Of a stretch of DNA of 64,000 bases, positions 38,600 through 47,805 are shown in pieces (the first letter of the stretch is position 1; every line of letters starts with the position of its first letter). The notes beneath the pieces are model-generated. The model did not search any database and was not told where the DNA came from. It was given only the letters and a program-made list of their open reading frames with translations. The stretch comes from Streptomyces europaeiscabiei (lineage in GTDB: Bacteria > Actinomycetota > Actinomycetes > Streptomycetales > Streptomycetaceae): the NCBI RefSeq assembly GCF_036346855.1, contig NZ_CP107841.1:6080001-6144000 (forward strand). Direction: 5' to 3'. The translations under genes were made by a program, and so were the position numbers.

Positions 38600-39138
38600 C
38601 GCTCCTGCTCCTCGCTCGCTTCGAGCACGCGGGCGGCGCGCTCTTCGACGTCCCGCGACTCCAGCTCCTCGCGGAGCCGGGCCAGCGCACGGTGCAGCGT
38701 GCTCTTGACCGTGCCGGCCGACATACCGAGGGCGGCGGCCGTCTCCTCCGTGGACATCTGCTCCCAGTGTCGCAGCACCACGACACTGCGCTGCTTGGGA
38801 GCCAGGACCTTCATGATGTCCATGAGGAGGGCGCGGTCCGCGTGCTGCTCGGTGGAGTCGTCGACGCAGGCGTCGGGCAGCTGCTCGGTCGGGACCTCGT
38901 CCAGCTTCCGGGCCCGCCACCACTCCGTCCGCGTGTTGATCATGACCCGGCGCAGATAGGCGTCCGCCAGCCGCTTGTCCGCGATGCCGTCCCAGCGGCC
39001 GTACGTCCGTGCCAGCGCCGTCTGCAGCAGATCCTGGGCGTCCACCGGGTCCGGCACCAGCCGGCGGGCGCTGCGCAGCAGCGCGTCCTGCCGGGTACGG
39101 ACGTACTCCTCGAATTCGAGCACCTCGCCGTGCGCCAT
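38587..39138 (-). CDS. sigE: ECF sigma factor SigE
   Basis: SigE directs the Streptomyces cell-envelope stress response. The 183-residue protein has sigma region 2 (FEEYVRTRQDALLRSARRLVPDPVDAQDLLQTALARTYGRWDGI) and region 4 (LAPKQRSVVVLRHWEQMSTEETAAALGMSAGTVKSTLHRALARL). It has no anti-sigma gene; control is transcriptional by CseB/CseC. ATG 39138 is chosen because GGAGGCGG lies just upstream. It heads the cse operon. Confidence 0.96.
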   Translation of the reverse strand: MAHGEVLEFEEYVRTRQDALLRSARRLVPDPVDAQDLLQTALARTYGRWDGIADKRLADAYLRRVMINTRTEWWRARKLDEVPTEQLPDACVDDSTEQHADRALLMDIMKVLAPKQRSVVVLRHWEQMSTEETAAALGMSAGTVKSTLHRALARLREELESRDVEERAARVLEASEEQERCAA

Positions 39139-39516
39139 GATCAACCGCCTCCGTTCCCCGTTTCCGACGTCCGCGCTGTCCGCGCGGTGCCGGCTGTCCG
39201 CCGCTTCGTCCCGCTGGTGCGATCCGCTGTGCGTGTCGCCCGTCCCGCCGGATCCGCTGGTTCGTTTCGCGGGTTCCTGCGGTACGCCAATGAAGCTACG
39301 GAGGGGTTGTCACGGTGACGTCCGAGACAGCCTGCGGAGAACGCTCGGCTGTCCGTCGGTTGTGTAACAGAAGGAGGAACGGGGTAAAGCGGTCCGGGCT
39401 TTGGGGAGAGAATGTGCCGATTTACCCCGTCGGGCGCGAGTGAAGGCTGTGTTGCGGTGAGGCCTCGGCGATGCGGGGCCTGTGACGTGGGGGTGTGACG
39501 TGGGGTGCGGTGGCGG
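39139..39516. other. sigE promoter region
   Basis: This 378-bp stretch between mutY and sigE has no supported gene. It should hold the CseB-dependent sigE promoter. An inverted repeat GACAGCC (39326-39332) / GGCTGTC (39347-39353) with a 14-bp spacer is a candidate CseB site. A GTGACGTGGGG direct repeat lies at about 39481-39505, next to the mutY end. Confidence 0.5.
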
Positions 39517-40434
39517 TCAGGTGAGGGGAAGGCGGTAGAGGCCGCCCGGGAGGGGTTCCACCAGACCGTCGGAGACCAGCCCGTCGAGGGCGCGGGCGCG
39601 CTGTACCGGCTCGTCCCAGACCCGGTCGAGGACCGCCTGCGGCACAGGCGCGATCGCGTCCCTCAGTACGGCCAGCAGCTTGCCGCGGACCTGACGGTCG
39701 GTACCGGCGTACGTCTGACCGCGCCGCGCCGGACCCTCGTGCGGGGGCTTCCCGGCCAGCCGCCACGCGCACTGCCCGGCGATCGGGCAGCGCTGGCACG
39801 TCTCGTTCTTCGCCGTGCACACCAGCGCGCCCAGCTCCATCGACGCGGCCGCCCAGCGGGAGGCCGTACCGTCGTCCTCGGGCAGCAGGGTGCGGGCCAG
39901 TTTCCGTTCGGCGGCCGTGGTCGCGTTCGGCGGGTACTGGGTGCCGCCGACCGCGCGGGCGAAGACGCGCCGCACGTTCGTGTCGAGGACGGCGTGCCGC
40001 TGCCCGTAGGCGAACGACGCCACCGCCGCGGCCGTGTACTCGCCGATCCCCGGCAGCGCGAGCAACTGCGCGTGCTCCCGCGGTACGTCCCCGCCGTGCC
40101 GTTCCGTTATGGCCACCGCCGCGCCGTGCAGCCGCAGCGCGCGACGCGGATACCCGAGCCGGCCCCACGCGCGCACCGCCTCACCCGGCGGCTCCTTCGC
40201 GAGGTCCGCCGGACGGGGCCAGCGCGCCAACCACTGCTCGTAGACGGGCAGTACACGGTTGACCGGCGTCTGCTGCAGCATGAACTCGCTGACCATCACC
40301 CCCCACGGCCCGGCCTCCGTCCGCCGCCAGGGCAGGTCACGGGCATGCGTCTCGAACCAGGCGATCACCGGGGTGTGCAGTGCGGTCGGGGTTGCGTCGG
40401 CAGGGCTGTTCTGAGGCTTCGTGGGTGCAGTCAT
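39517..40434 (-). CDS. mutY: A/G-specific adenine glycosylase
   Basis: MutY removes adenine mispaired with 8-oxoguanine. The 305-residue protein has the catalytic Glu in VMVSEFMLQQTPVNRV, the helix-hairpin-helix LPGIGEYTAAAVASFA, the catalytic Asp in VLDTNVRRV, and the 4Fe-4S ligands C-x6-C-x2-C-x5-C (CTAKNETCQRCPIAGQC). It is shorter than E. coli MutY and has only a reduced C-terminal region, as is usual in actinobacteria. ATG 40434 is preferred to the much longer Pro-rich upstream frame. Confidence 0.94.
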   Translation of the reverse strand: MTAPTKPQNSPADATPTALHTPVIAWFETHARDLPWRRTEAGPWGVMVSEFMLQQTPVNRVLPVYEQWLARWPRPADLAKEPPGEAVRAWGRLGYPRRALRLHGAAVAITERHGGDVPREHAQLLALPGIGEYTAAAVASFAYGQRHAVLDTNVRRVFARAVGGTQYPPNATTAAERKLARTLLPEDDGTASRWAAASMELGALVCTAKNETCQRCPIAGQCAWRLAGKPPHEGPARRGQTYAGTDRQVRGKLLAVLRDAIAPVPQAVLDRVWDEPVQRARALDGLVSDGLVEPLPGGLYRLPLT

Positions 40435-40560
40435 GGCACGGTCGATCCTGCCATGCGGGGGTGGGTGGGGGTGGGTTCTGGCGGGGGGTGTCTGGGGTGG
40501 GTTGGTCGGTCGTGGGTGGCTGGGGGCCGGCCGGGCCGCGGAAGGGCACGGCCTCCGAGG

Positions 40561-40625
40561 GCCGGGCAGCAGGGGGCGCAGCCCCCCGCTTTTGAGGGAC
40601 GTGGGGAACTGCGCGAGCAACCACG
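40561..40625. repeat. Dispersed GC-rich end-of-gene palindrome
   Basis: Contains GGGGCGCAGCCCC and, at about 40603-40625, the inverted form of the GTGGTTGCTCGCGCAGTTCCCC motif found at 35530, 46152 and 59198. It lies between mutY and the downstream end of the luciferase-like gene. Confidence 0.75.
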
Positions 40626-40679
40626 AACCACCCGCACCCGCCGACGCACAGGTACCCCCGAGCCCTTACGCGTGCGGTC

Positions 40680-41777
40680 TCACCCAGCGGAGCGCCACCC
40701 CAGTTCCGGCCCCAGCTTCGTCGCGATGTCGGTCAGGATCTGGACGTAGTCCTCGTGCTCGAAGGTGAACGGCAGCGCGAAGGCGACCTCGTCGACCTCA
40801 CGGAAGGCGGCGTGGGCACGCAGTCGTCCGGCGATCTCGGCGGACGTGCCCACCAGGTCCGGCGCGAAGAGCAGCCGTCCCGGCCCCTGCGGCGCGGGGG
40901 TCCGGGGCAACCGCTGCGTCGCGTACGCCTCGTACTTGGCACGCTGCTCCGGCGTCGCCGAGTCGGTGGGGATGACGACGAGCCCCTGCGAGACCCGGGC
41001 CCGCTCCCCGTCGGGGTGATGCGCCCGGAACTCCCGGATGTGGGAGAGCTGGACACCGGCGAAGTCCACGGTCCCGGAGCCGGACGCCGACTTTGGCCCC
41101 TCCGCCTTCACCACGCTGCTGGTCAGGAAGTTCATGCCGTTCTCGGCGGCCCACCGCGCCGACCGGAGGCTGCCGCCGCCGTACCACATACGGCCACCCA
41201 GCCCGGGGGAGTGCGGCTGCACCCGTTCGGAGCTGTACTCGATATGCGGCTGCCGCCGCGTGGCCTCGAACCCCTCGGTGCCGCTGAAGTCGCTGGCCGC
41301 CTCGCCCCGGACGAAGCCGAGGAGCCGCCGGACCCGTTCGAAGCTGAAGTCCTCCGCGTCGGCGGTGTCCGGGTAGAGCGCCGCCTTGACGGTGTCGTAG
41401 TGCATCGGCGGCCCGACGCTGATCCCCGGGTTGAGCCGGCCGCCGGAGAGGAGGTCGACCGTGGCCAGGTCCTCGGCGAGCCGTAGCGGGTTCTCCCAGC
41501 CCAACGGGATGACGGCGGTGCCCAGTTCGATACGGCTGGTGCGCTGCGAGGCCGCCGCCAGGACGGCGACGGGGGAGGAGATGCCGTACTGCAGATGACG
41601 GTGGCGGAGCCACGCGCTGTCGAAGCCGAGCCGTTCGCCCAGCTCGATGATCTCCAGCGTCGACTCGTGGCCCCGGCGTGGGTCGGCCTCGTCGAACAGC
41701 CCGATGGTCAGAAACCCCAGCTTCCGCAACGGCCTCGATGCCGGTGCGGTGACGCCGGCCTCCACGGATCCGTCCAT
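40680..41777 (-). CDS. Luciferase-like (LLM) flavin-dependent oxidoreductase
   Basis: A 365-residue bacterial luciferase-like monooxygenase: LGFLTIGLFDEADP, HESTLEIIELGERLGFDSAWLRHRH, SRIELGTAVIPLGWENPLRLAEDLATVDLLSGGRLNPGISVG, and the LVGTSAEIAGRLRAH segment near the C-terminus. It would use reduced FMN or F420. The substrate is unknown. ATG 41777 is chosen for its GGAGAAG site. It stands alone and is divergent from the next gene. Confidence 0.88.
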   Translation of the reverse strand: MDGSVEAGVTAPASRPLRKLGFLTIGLFDEADPRRGHESTLEIIELGERLGFDSAWLRHRHLQYGISSPVAVLAAASQRTSRIELGTAVIPLGWENPLRLAEDLATVDLLSGGRLNPGISVGPPMHYDTVKAALYPDTADAEDFSFERVRRLLGFVRGEAASDFSGTEGFEATRRQPHIEYSSERVQPHSPGLGGRMWYGGGSLRSARWAAENGMNFLTSSVVKAEGPKSASGSGTVDFAGVQLSHIREFRAHHPDGERARVSQGLVVIPTDSATPEQRAKYEAYATQRLPRTPAPQGPGRLLFAPDLVGTSAEIAGRLRAHAAFREVDEVAFALPFTFEHEDYVQILTDIATKLGPELGWRSAG

Positions 41778-42136
41778 CGTCTTCTCCAGGTCCTCCGACG
41801 CGCTTCGGTGGTGGGAACGATTGTGGCAGGTGGGGACAGGGAGACGGTGAGCGGAGCCGTCCGGGACGAGGAGCTCGTCCCGGGCGTGGTGGCCGTGCGG
41901 GGATCTCGTGCACGTGTTCCGTGAACGGCTCTGTGAGGCTGGGGAGTTCATGCTGCTCGCCCGGCGCCGATCGGTCACGGAGGGTGGCCGTCCGGGCGTT
42001 ACGATCACGCACCGCGATCATGTGCCGCCTGGTCGGGCCGGTGGTGGGAACGACCGGAATGATGATCCGGAAAAGATGCGGTTTCGGGCGGCGGGTGGGG
42101 CCGGGGAAGTGCCGGATCTCTCGTACAGTTTGCGCC

Positions 42137-42964
42137 GTGGGATCTCTGCGCAATCCGATCGGGCCGCTTCCCTCCACCATCTACTGGCGACGGAGGGCCA
42201 TTCTGCTGACCCTCGTCGGCCTGCTCGCGATCCTGGTGGTGTGGGTCGTCACCGGCGGCGGGAACAGCGGGAACGACGCGGGCGAGCCCGACGGAAAGAA
42301 TCCCGCGACCTCGATCACTCCCGGGCCGTCCGGGTCCGGCCCCGCGATCAGTGAAGCGCCGGGCGGGCGGGACGAGTCGGGCGACGAATCGAGCACGGGA
42401 GGCGACGGTTCGGGCTCCGGCTCGGGTTCCGGCTCCGGCTCGGGTTCCGGCTCCGACTCCGGGTCCGACTCCGGGTCCGCGGGCGCCGGTGGTGGTACGT
42501 CGGACGACGGCGGTAAGAACGGGAGCAGTTCCGGTGAGCAGGTTCCGGCGGGGTCCAGTCTGCCCAACTGCACTCCCGGGGCCGTGAAGCTGACCGTGCG
42601 CAGTGTGCGTAACGCCTACGAGCCCGGGGTGAACCCGACGTTCGAGCTCATTGCCCGTAACTCCTCCGGTGGTGACTGCAAGCTCGATCTCGGGCCGGAC
42701 AACACGGTGGTGACGATCACCACGGCCGATGACGACGATGCGTTCTGGGCGTCCGACGACTGTCATGAGACCGCGGGCAGCCTGTTGTTCAGGGTGCCGG
42801 CCGGGGACCGGGTCACCTACACCGTGGAGTGGAACCGGGACCCCAGCGCGCCCAACTGCGCGACTCCGTCGGCGGGTTCGGCCACCGCCGGGACGTACCT
42901 CGTGGAGGCGAAGGCGCCGGGGCTGGCCACGGCCCGGACGTCGTTCGTGCTGGAGAAGGACTGA
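42137..42964 (+). CDS. Membrane-anchored protein with Ser/Gly repeat linker
   Basis: A 275-residue protein: one N-terminal membrane helix (about residues 21-42), a low-complexity linker of GSGSGS/GSDS repeats (about 85-130), and an extracellular beta-sandwich-like domain with three to four cysteines (LPNCTPGAVKLTVRSVRN, SGGDCKLDLGPDNTVVTIT, FWASDDCHETAGSLLFRVPAGDRVTYTVEW). This resembles DUF4232-type domains. TACAGT lies 7 nt before the GTG at 42137 (leaderless). It converges on disA; a functional link is unproven. Confidence 0.8.
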   Translation: MGSLRNPIGPLPSTIYWRRRAILLTLVGLLAILVVWVVTGGGNSGNDAGEPDGKNPATSITPGPSGSGPAISEAPGGRDESGDESSTGGDGSGSGSGSGSGSGSGSDSGSDSGSAGAGGGTSDDGGKNGSSSGEQVPAGSSLPNCTPGAVKLTVRSVRNAYEPGVNPTFELIARNSSGGDCKLDLGPDNTVVTITTADDDDAFWASDDCHETAGSLLFRVPAGDRVTYTVEWNRDPSAPNCATPSAGSATAGTYLVEAKAPGLATARTSFVLEKD

Positions 42965-43389
42965 CGGTCGGAGTCCGGCCGGGATTCTCTTCGCCCCCGC
43001 CGCCGCTGCCCTTCCCATCCCCAGGGGCGCTGCCCCTTCGACCCCGCGCCTCTGCGCGGGCCCTCTGGGGGCTGCGCCCCCAGACCTGCTGCCGGCTGTC
43101 GGCCTCGCTCGCGAATGCCGGACGGGTCGGCCTCGTCCTCGAACGCCGAACGGGTCGGCCTCGCTTGCGAACGCCGGACGGGTGGCGAATGCCGGGCGGG
43201 TCGGCCTCGCTCGCGAATGCCGGACGGGTCGGCCTCGCCCTCGAACGCCGAACGAGCTGATCGAGCCCGAGGTCGGCGGACGCCCGAGCGGGCTGCGTGT
43301 GTCGAGGCCGGCCGAGCGGGCTGCGTGTGTCCGAGGCCGGCCGCGTTCGGACGGGCCGCGTGTGTCCGAGTCGGGCCGGGCAGTGGTGG
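42965..43389. repeat. Intergenic tandem repeats between the Ser/Gly-linker gene and disA
   Basis: After an end-of-gene palindrome (GGGGCGCTGCCCC, about 43023-43085), five to six imperfect copies of a roughly 28-33-bp unit containing GAATGCCGGACGGGTCGGCC run from 43100 to 43260. Three copies of a second unit with GGGCTGCGTGTGTCCGAGGC follow at 43292-43380. No gene is supported. Confidence 0.8.
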
Positions 43390-44514
43390 TCAGACGTAAC
43401 GTTCCAGGATGGACGACTCCGCCAGGCGTGACAGGCCCTCGCGGACGCTGCGGGCGCGGGCCTCGCCCACTCCGTCGACCGTCTGGAGGTCGTCGACGCT
43501 GGCGGCGAGGAGTTTCTGGAGGCCGCCGAAGTGTTCGACGAGGCGGTCGATGATGGCGCCAGGCAGGCGGGGGACCTTGGCCAGCAGGCGGTAGCCGCGC
43601 GGGGAGACCGCGGAGTCCATGCCCTCCGGGGATCCGGTGTAGCCGAGGGCGCGGGCGACGGTGGGGAGTTCGAGGAGCTCCGCGTGGGTGAGGGCGTCGA
43701 GTTCGCGCAGGGCCTCGTCGACCGTGCGGGAGCGTTTGGCCGTCGGCTCGGGGACGTAGTCCCTGACCACCAGTTCGCGCTCCGGTTCGACGCCTGCGAT
43801 CAGTTCGTCGAGCTGGAGGGCCAGGAGGCGGCCGTCCGTGCCCAGTTCGACCACGTATTCAGCGATTTCGGTGGCGATGCGCCGGACCATCTCCAGCCGC
43901 TGGGCGACCGCCGAGACGTCCCGGACCGTCACCAGGTCCTCGATCTCCAGCGCCGAGAGGGTGCCCGCCACCTCGTCCAGGCGGAGCTTGTACCGCTCAA
44001 GGGTCGCCAGGGCCTGGTTCGCGCGGGACAGGATCGCCGCGGAGTCCTCCAGGACGCGCCGGTGGCCGTCGACGTACAGCGCGACCAGGCGCATCGACTG
44101 GGAGACCGAGACGACCGGGAAGCCGACCTGCTTGCTCACGCGGTCGGCCGTACGGTGCCGGGTGCCCGTCTCCTCGGTGGGGATCGTCGGGTCGGGGACC
44201 AGTTGGACGCCCGCCCGGAGGATCTTGGAGAGGTCCGAGGACAGGACGATGCCGCCGTCGAGCTTGCACAACTCACGCAGGCGCGTGGCCGTGAACTCGA
44301 CATCCAGGACGAAACCGCCGGTGCACATCGGCTCCACGGTCTTGTCGAATCCGAGCACGATGAGCCCGCCCGTGTTGCCGCGGAGAATCCGCTCAAGCCC
44401 GTCGCGCAGGGCCGTGCCTGGTGCCACGGCGCTCAGTGAGGCGCGCATCAGGCCATCGGCACCGGAGCTCCCGCCGGACTTTCCGGGAGCTGCTGCCCGG
44501 TCGTTGGCTGCCAC
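43390..44514 (-). CDS. disA: Diadenylate cyclase / DNA integrity scanning protein DisA
   Basis: DisA makes c-di-AMP from two ATP and scans DNA. The 374-residue protein has the DAC domain (1-150) with [10 protein letters not shown] (Asp86) and TGTRHRTA (RHR 119-121), a helical linker, and a C-terminal helix-hairpin-helix DNA-binding domain ([27 protein letters not shown]). The catalytic DGA motif reads DGG here. GTG 44514 follows GGAGTG. It lies 81 bp downstream of radA in the same direction, the standard arrangement. Confidence 0.96.
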   Translation of the reverse strand: MAANDRAAAPGKSGGSSGADGLMRASLSAVAPGTALRDGLERILRGNTGGLIVLGFDKTVEPMCTGGFVLDVEFTATRLRELCKLDGGIVLSSDLSKILRAGVQLVPDPTIPTEETGTRHRTADRVSKQVGFPVVSVSQSMRLVALYVDGHRRVLEDSAAILSRANQALATLERYKLRLDEVAGTLSALEIEDLVTVRDVSAVAQRLEMVRRIATEIAEYVVELGTDGRLLALQLDELIAGVEPERELVVRDYVPEPTAKRSRTVDEALRELDALTHAELLELPTVARALGYTGSPEGMDSAVSPRGYRLLAKVPRLPGAIIDRLVEHFGGLQKLLAASVDDLQTVDGVGEARARSVREGLSRLAESSILERYV

Positions 44515-44595
44515 TGCACTCCTCCGGTCGCAGGTTCTGGAACGCTCCCGTTTCGCACATGTGGTTCGTACGGACGGGCGAGACCTGGGCAAAGT

Positions 44596-46005
44596 CTACC
44601 GGCGGTCCTCCTCGTCCCGTGGGGCCTCTCGCCGACGGGATCGGGGCAGTACCCGGAGCGCGTCTCCCATGTCGGCCACTTCCAGGACCTTCATACCGGG
44701 AGGAACCTTCCCGGGATCGGACGGAACGAGCGCGTGCGTGAAGCCGAGACGGTGTGCTTCGGACAGGCGGCGCTGGACCCCGGTGACCCTTCTGACCTCG
44801 CCCGCGAGGCCCACTTCGCCGATCGCCACGAGGTTCTTGGGCAGGGGGGTGTCGGTCGCCGCGGAGGCCAGGGCCAGGGCGATCGCGAGGTCCGCGGCGG
44901 GCTCCGAGAGCTTCACTCCGCCGACCGTCGCCGAGTAGATGTCCCGCTTGCCGAGGGCGCTGATACGGCCGCGCTGCTCCAGGACCGCGAGCATCATCGA
45001 GACCCGGGAGGTCTCCAGACCGGAGGTCGTGCGCCGGGGGGAGGGGAGTTGCGAGTCGACTGTGAGCGACTGCACTTCCGCGACCAGGGGACGTCGGCCC
45101 TCCAGGGTCACGGTCAGGCAGGTGCCGGGGACCGGTTCGTCGCGGCGGGTGAGGAAGAGGCCGCTGGGGTCGGTGAGACCGGTGATGCCCTCGTCGTGCA
45201 GTTCGAAGCAGCCGACCTCGTCCGTGGCGCCGTAGCGGTTCTTGACGCCGCGGACCAGGCGGAGGCGGGCGTGGCGGTCCCCCTCGAAGTGCAGGACGAC
45301 GTCGACGAGGTGTTCGAGGAGACGCGGGCCCGCGATGGCCCCGTCCTTTGTGACGTGTCCCACGAGGAGCGTCGACATTCCGCGCTCCTTGGACGCGCGG
45401 ATGAGGGCGCCGGCGACCTCGCGGACCTGGGCCATGCCGCCGGGGGCCCCGTCGATCTCGGGGGAGGCGATCGTCTGGACCGAGTCGAGGATCAGGAGGG
45501 ACGGCTTCACCGCGTCCAAGTGGCCGAGTACGGCGGCGAGGTCGGTCTCGGCGGCGAGGTACAGATGGTCGTGGAGGGCGTGGATGCGGTCGGCCCTCAG
45601 GCGGACCTGGCTGGCGGACTCCTCGCCCGTGACATAGAGGGTCGGGTGTTCGGCGTCGGCGGCCTTGGCGGCGACGTCGAGGAGGAGGGTGGACTTGCCC
45701 ACGCCTGGTTCGCCGGCGAGGAGGACGACGGCGCCGGGGACCAGGCCGCCGCCCAGGACCCGGTCGAGCTCCGGGACTCCGGTGGTGCGGGCGGTGGCCT
45801 GGCGGCCGTCGACCTGGCCGATCGGGACGGCGGAGGTGGTGACCCGGCCGGGGGCCGTCGTACGGACGGCGGGCGTTCCGTACTCCTCGACCGTGCCCCA
45901 CGCCTGGCATTCGGGGCAGCGGCCGAGCCACTTGGCCGTCTGCCAGCCGCACTCTGTGCAGCGGTAGGACGGACGGTCCTTCGCGGTCTTCGTACGGGTG
46001 GCCAT
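44596..46005 (-). CDS. radA: DNA repair protein RadA
   Basis: RadA is a RecA-like helicase acting in recombination branch migration. The 469-residue protein has the zinc finger CTECGWQTAKWLGRCPEC (Cys16, 19, 30, 33), Walker A GEPGVGKST (98-106), the RadA signature KNRYGATDEVG, and a C-terminal Lon-protease-like domain. ATG 46005 gives the normal family length. It is paired with disA and probably co-transcribed with it. Confidence 0.96.
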   Translation of the reverse strand: MATRTKTAKDRPSYRCTECGWQTAKWLGRCPECQAWGTVEEYGTPAVRTTAPGRVTTSAVPIGQVDGRQATARTTGVPELDRVLGGGLVPGAVVLLAGEPGVGKSTLLLDVAAKAADAEHPTLYVTGEESASQVRLRADRIHALHDHLYLAAETDLAAVLGHLDAVKPSLLILDSVQTIASPEIDGAPGGMAQVREVAGALIRASKERGMSTLLVGHVTKDGAIAGPRLLEHLVDVVLHFEGDRHARLRLVRGVKNRYGATDEVGCFELHDEGITGLTDPSGLFLTRRDEPVPGTCLTVTLEGRRPLVAEVQSLTVDSQLPSPRRTTSGLETSRVSMMLAVLEQRGRISALGKRDIYSATVGGVKLSEPAADLAIALALASAATDTPLPKNLVAIGEVGLAGEVRRVTGVQRRLSEAHRLGFTHALVPSDPGKVPPGMKVLEVADMGDALRVLPRSRRREAPRDEEDRR

Positions 46006-46158
46006 GCACGAACCGTAACGGAGCCCACCGACAGCCTCCGGCGGTCGGCCGGGTTCGGGGGTGGGCCGGGGGCTTCGGGGGTGCCTGTTGGCCGTCTAGG
46101 TGCCTATCCGCCGTGGGGGTGTGCTCTTGTACGGCGACCTCGGGTGGATCGTGGTTGC

Positions 46159-46198
46159 TCGCGCAGTTCCCCGCGCCCCTGACGGGGCGCGGTCGCCC
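46159..46198. repeat. Dispersed end-of-gene palindrome
   Basis: Carries the GCAGTTCCCCGCGCCCC core and a GCGCCCC-TGAC-GGGGCGC hairpin (about 46173-46190) just before the stop of the secreted hydrolase gene. Confidence 0.75.
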
Positions 46199-46204
46199 CC
46201 TTGC

Positions 46205-47590
46205 CTACTTCCGGCGTCCGATCGTCAGTTCCGCCGGCCGGTACGGCACGTACGCCGCGCCGTCGAGACCGAGGGCGAGCGCGGCGGTCTGCAGGGCGCC
46301 CGGGGTCGCGGAGGCGCCCCAGCGGCCGGAGTCGAGGCGGGACTCCAGCGCGTGGAGGGCGGCGACGGTCTCGGCGGTGGTGAAGGTGCAGTGGCCCTGG
46401 CGTTCGACGTAGGCCTGGCGCAGGAGGGCGGCGTCGCCGGAGGCGCGCACGCGGGCGGCGAAGCGGGACTCCTGTTCGACGGGGACGAGGTCGTCCGCGA
46501 CGGTGTGGATGTCCAGGAGCGGGACCGCGAGGCCCTGTCCGGCGGAGGAGGTGCGCTCGCCGGCCGCGACGGCGGCCGGGTCGGCGGCGATGTCGGCGTG
46601 GGAGGTCAGGTTCCGCAGATCGGCGCGCAGGTTCAGGCCGGCCTTCTTGTACAGAGCCTTGACCAGGGGCGCGTGCTGCGAGTTCGCGAGCACGCGCGCG
46701 TAGTCGACGCCCTTGTTCCCGGAGTTGTTGCCGCCCAGGGCCTTCTCGACGTGGTGGCGGGCGGGTTCGACGCGGTTGAGGACACCCTGCGCGAGCCACG
46801 CGTACTGCTGGGCCTGCTGCGCCTCCCAGTCCCCGTCGGCGGGGCGGTCCTTGCCGGGTGCCCAGGTGGGCAGGTTGAGGTAGGCGGCGGCGAGGGCGAT
46901 ACGGGCGCGGCCCTCGGGAGTCTGCTGCGCGGCGACGACGGCGTCGGTGAGCTGCCGGCCGGTCGCGGCGCCCTCGGCCTCGGAGGCGAAGTCCACCAGT
47001 TTCACCGGCGTGTCCGGGAGCAGGAGCCGGGCGATCGTGTACTCGGCGTCGAGCTGGTAGGTGTGCAGGTCGTTGGCGCCGGCCACGAGACCGCACAGGC
47101 CCAGGGCGCCGTCGATCCCGCCGGCGCCGGAGCGGGCCAGCCGGGCGTTGACCAGACCGCCCATGGACTGCCCGACGGAGAGGGTGCGGGTGGGTTCGCC
47201 GATCTTCTCGGTGACCGCCGCGATGGTGGCGACCTGGTCGCGCTCGGCGCTCTCCAGGGCCCAGAGGGTCTCGCTGACGTCGTAGGAGGAGCCGGTGAGG
47301 GCGTAGCCCTCTTCGAGGAGACGCAGGCGTACGGCCTCACGGGGGGCGTTCTGGGGCACCGTGACGCCGAAGCCGTGGCTGAAGACGATCAGGGTGCCGT
47401 TCCAGTTCTCCGGGACGTCCGCGATCCAGGTGGCGCCGTCCGGGAGGGTGCCGGTGAGGCGCTCGGCGACGGGCGCGGGCGCCTGGGGGGCGGCGGTCGA
47501 GGCGGAGGCGCTGGTCAGCGAGAGGACGACGGCCGCGGCCAGGGCGGCGAGCGTGCGGGTGGAGGACGAGCGGGGGGTGCGTGCGGCCAT
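46205..47590 (-). CDS. Secreted alpha/beta hydrolase
   Basis: A 461-residue secreted protein. The signal peptide reads RTLAALAAAVVLSLTSASASTAA. The hydrolase core has IVFSHGFG (oxyanion region), the nucleophile motif VGQSMGG, an acidic residue in HTVADDLVP, and His in VERQGHCTF. Substrate unknown; a peptidase or lipase role is possible. It has a clear promoter 52-80 bp upstream. ATG 47590 is the first codon giving a complete signal peptide. Confidence 0.85.
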   Translation of the reverse strand: MAARTPRSSSTRTLAALAAAVVLSLTSASASTAAPQAPAPVAERLTGTLPDGATWIADVPENWNGTLIVFSHGFGVTVPQNAPREAVRLRLLEEGYALTGSSYDVSETLWALESAERDQVATIAAVTEKIGEPTRTLSVGQSMGGLVNARLARSGAGGIDGALGLCGLVAGANDLHTYQLDAEYTIARLLLPDTPVKLVDFASEAEGAATGRQLTDAVVAAQQTPEGRARIALAAAYLNLPTWAPGKDRPADGDWEAQQAQQYAWLAQGVLNRVEPARHHVEKALGGNNSGNKGVDYARVLANSQHAPLVKALYKKAGLNLRADLRNLTSHADIAADPAAVAAGERTSSAGQGLAVPLLDIHTVADDLVPVEQESRFAARVRASGDAALLRQAYVERQGHCTFTTAETVAALHALESRLDSGRWGASATPGALQTAALALGLDGAAYVPYRPAELTIGRRK

Positions 47591-47641
47591 GAGAGTGGGG
47601 CTCCTGACTCGGCGTACCTGAAGGTAACTTGGACCCCTGGG

Positions 47642-47670
47642 AATGTAGGCTGATTGGTGGTCGTCGTCAA
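47642..47670 (-). promoter_or_regulatory. Vegetative-type promoter of the secreted hydrolase
   Basis: On the minus strand TTGACG-N17-TACATT matches the principal sigma factor consensus with optimal spacing. Transcription would begin near 47635. Confidence 0.82.
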
Positions 47671-47805
47671 TAAAGTGCACAACATAAAGAGGGTGGCCCC
47701 GGAAGCAGGAGTTCCCGTCCCCTTATGAGGGATCGTTTCACCCATACGGAGTAAATGTGCTGAAGGGGTGGGAAGGTGCTGGTTCCGGGCGCCTACCGTC
47801 CATGA

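Noticed and set aside
40435..40620. Pro-rich N-terminal extension of MutY
   Set aside because: It contains the dispersed intergenic palindrome and exceeds the family length; ATG 40434 is the natural start.
42965..43389. Small ORFs made of LANAGRVGLA-like repeats
   Set aside because: They arise from translating the intergenic tandem repeats and have no start context or conserved domain.
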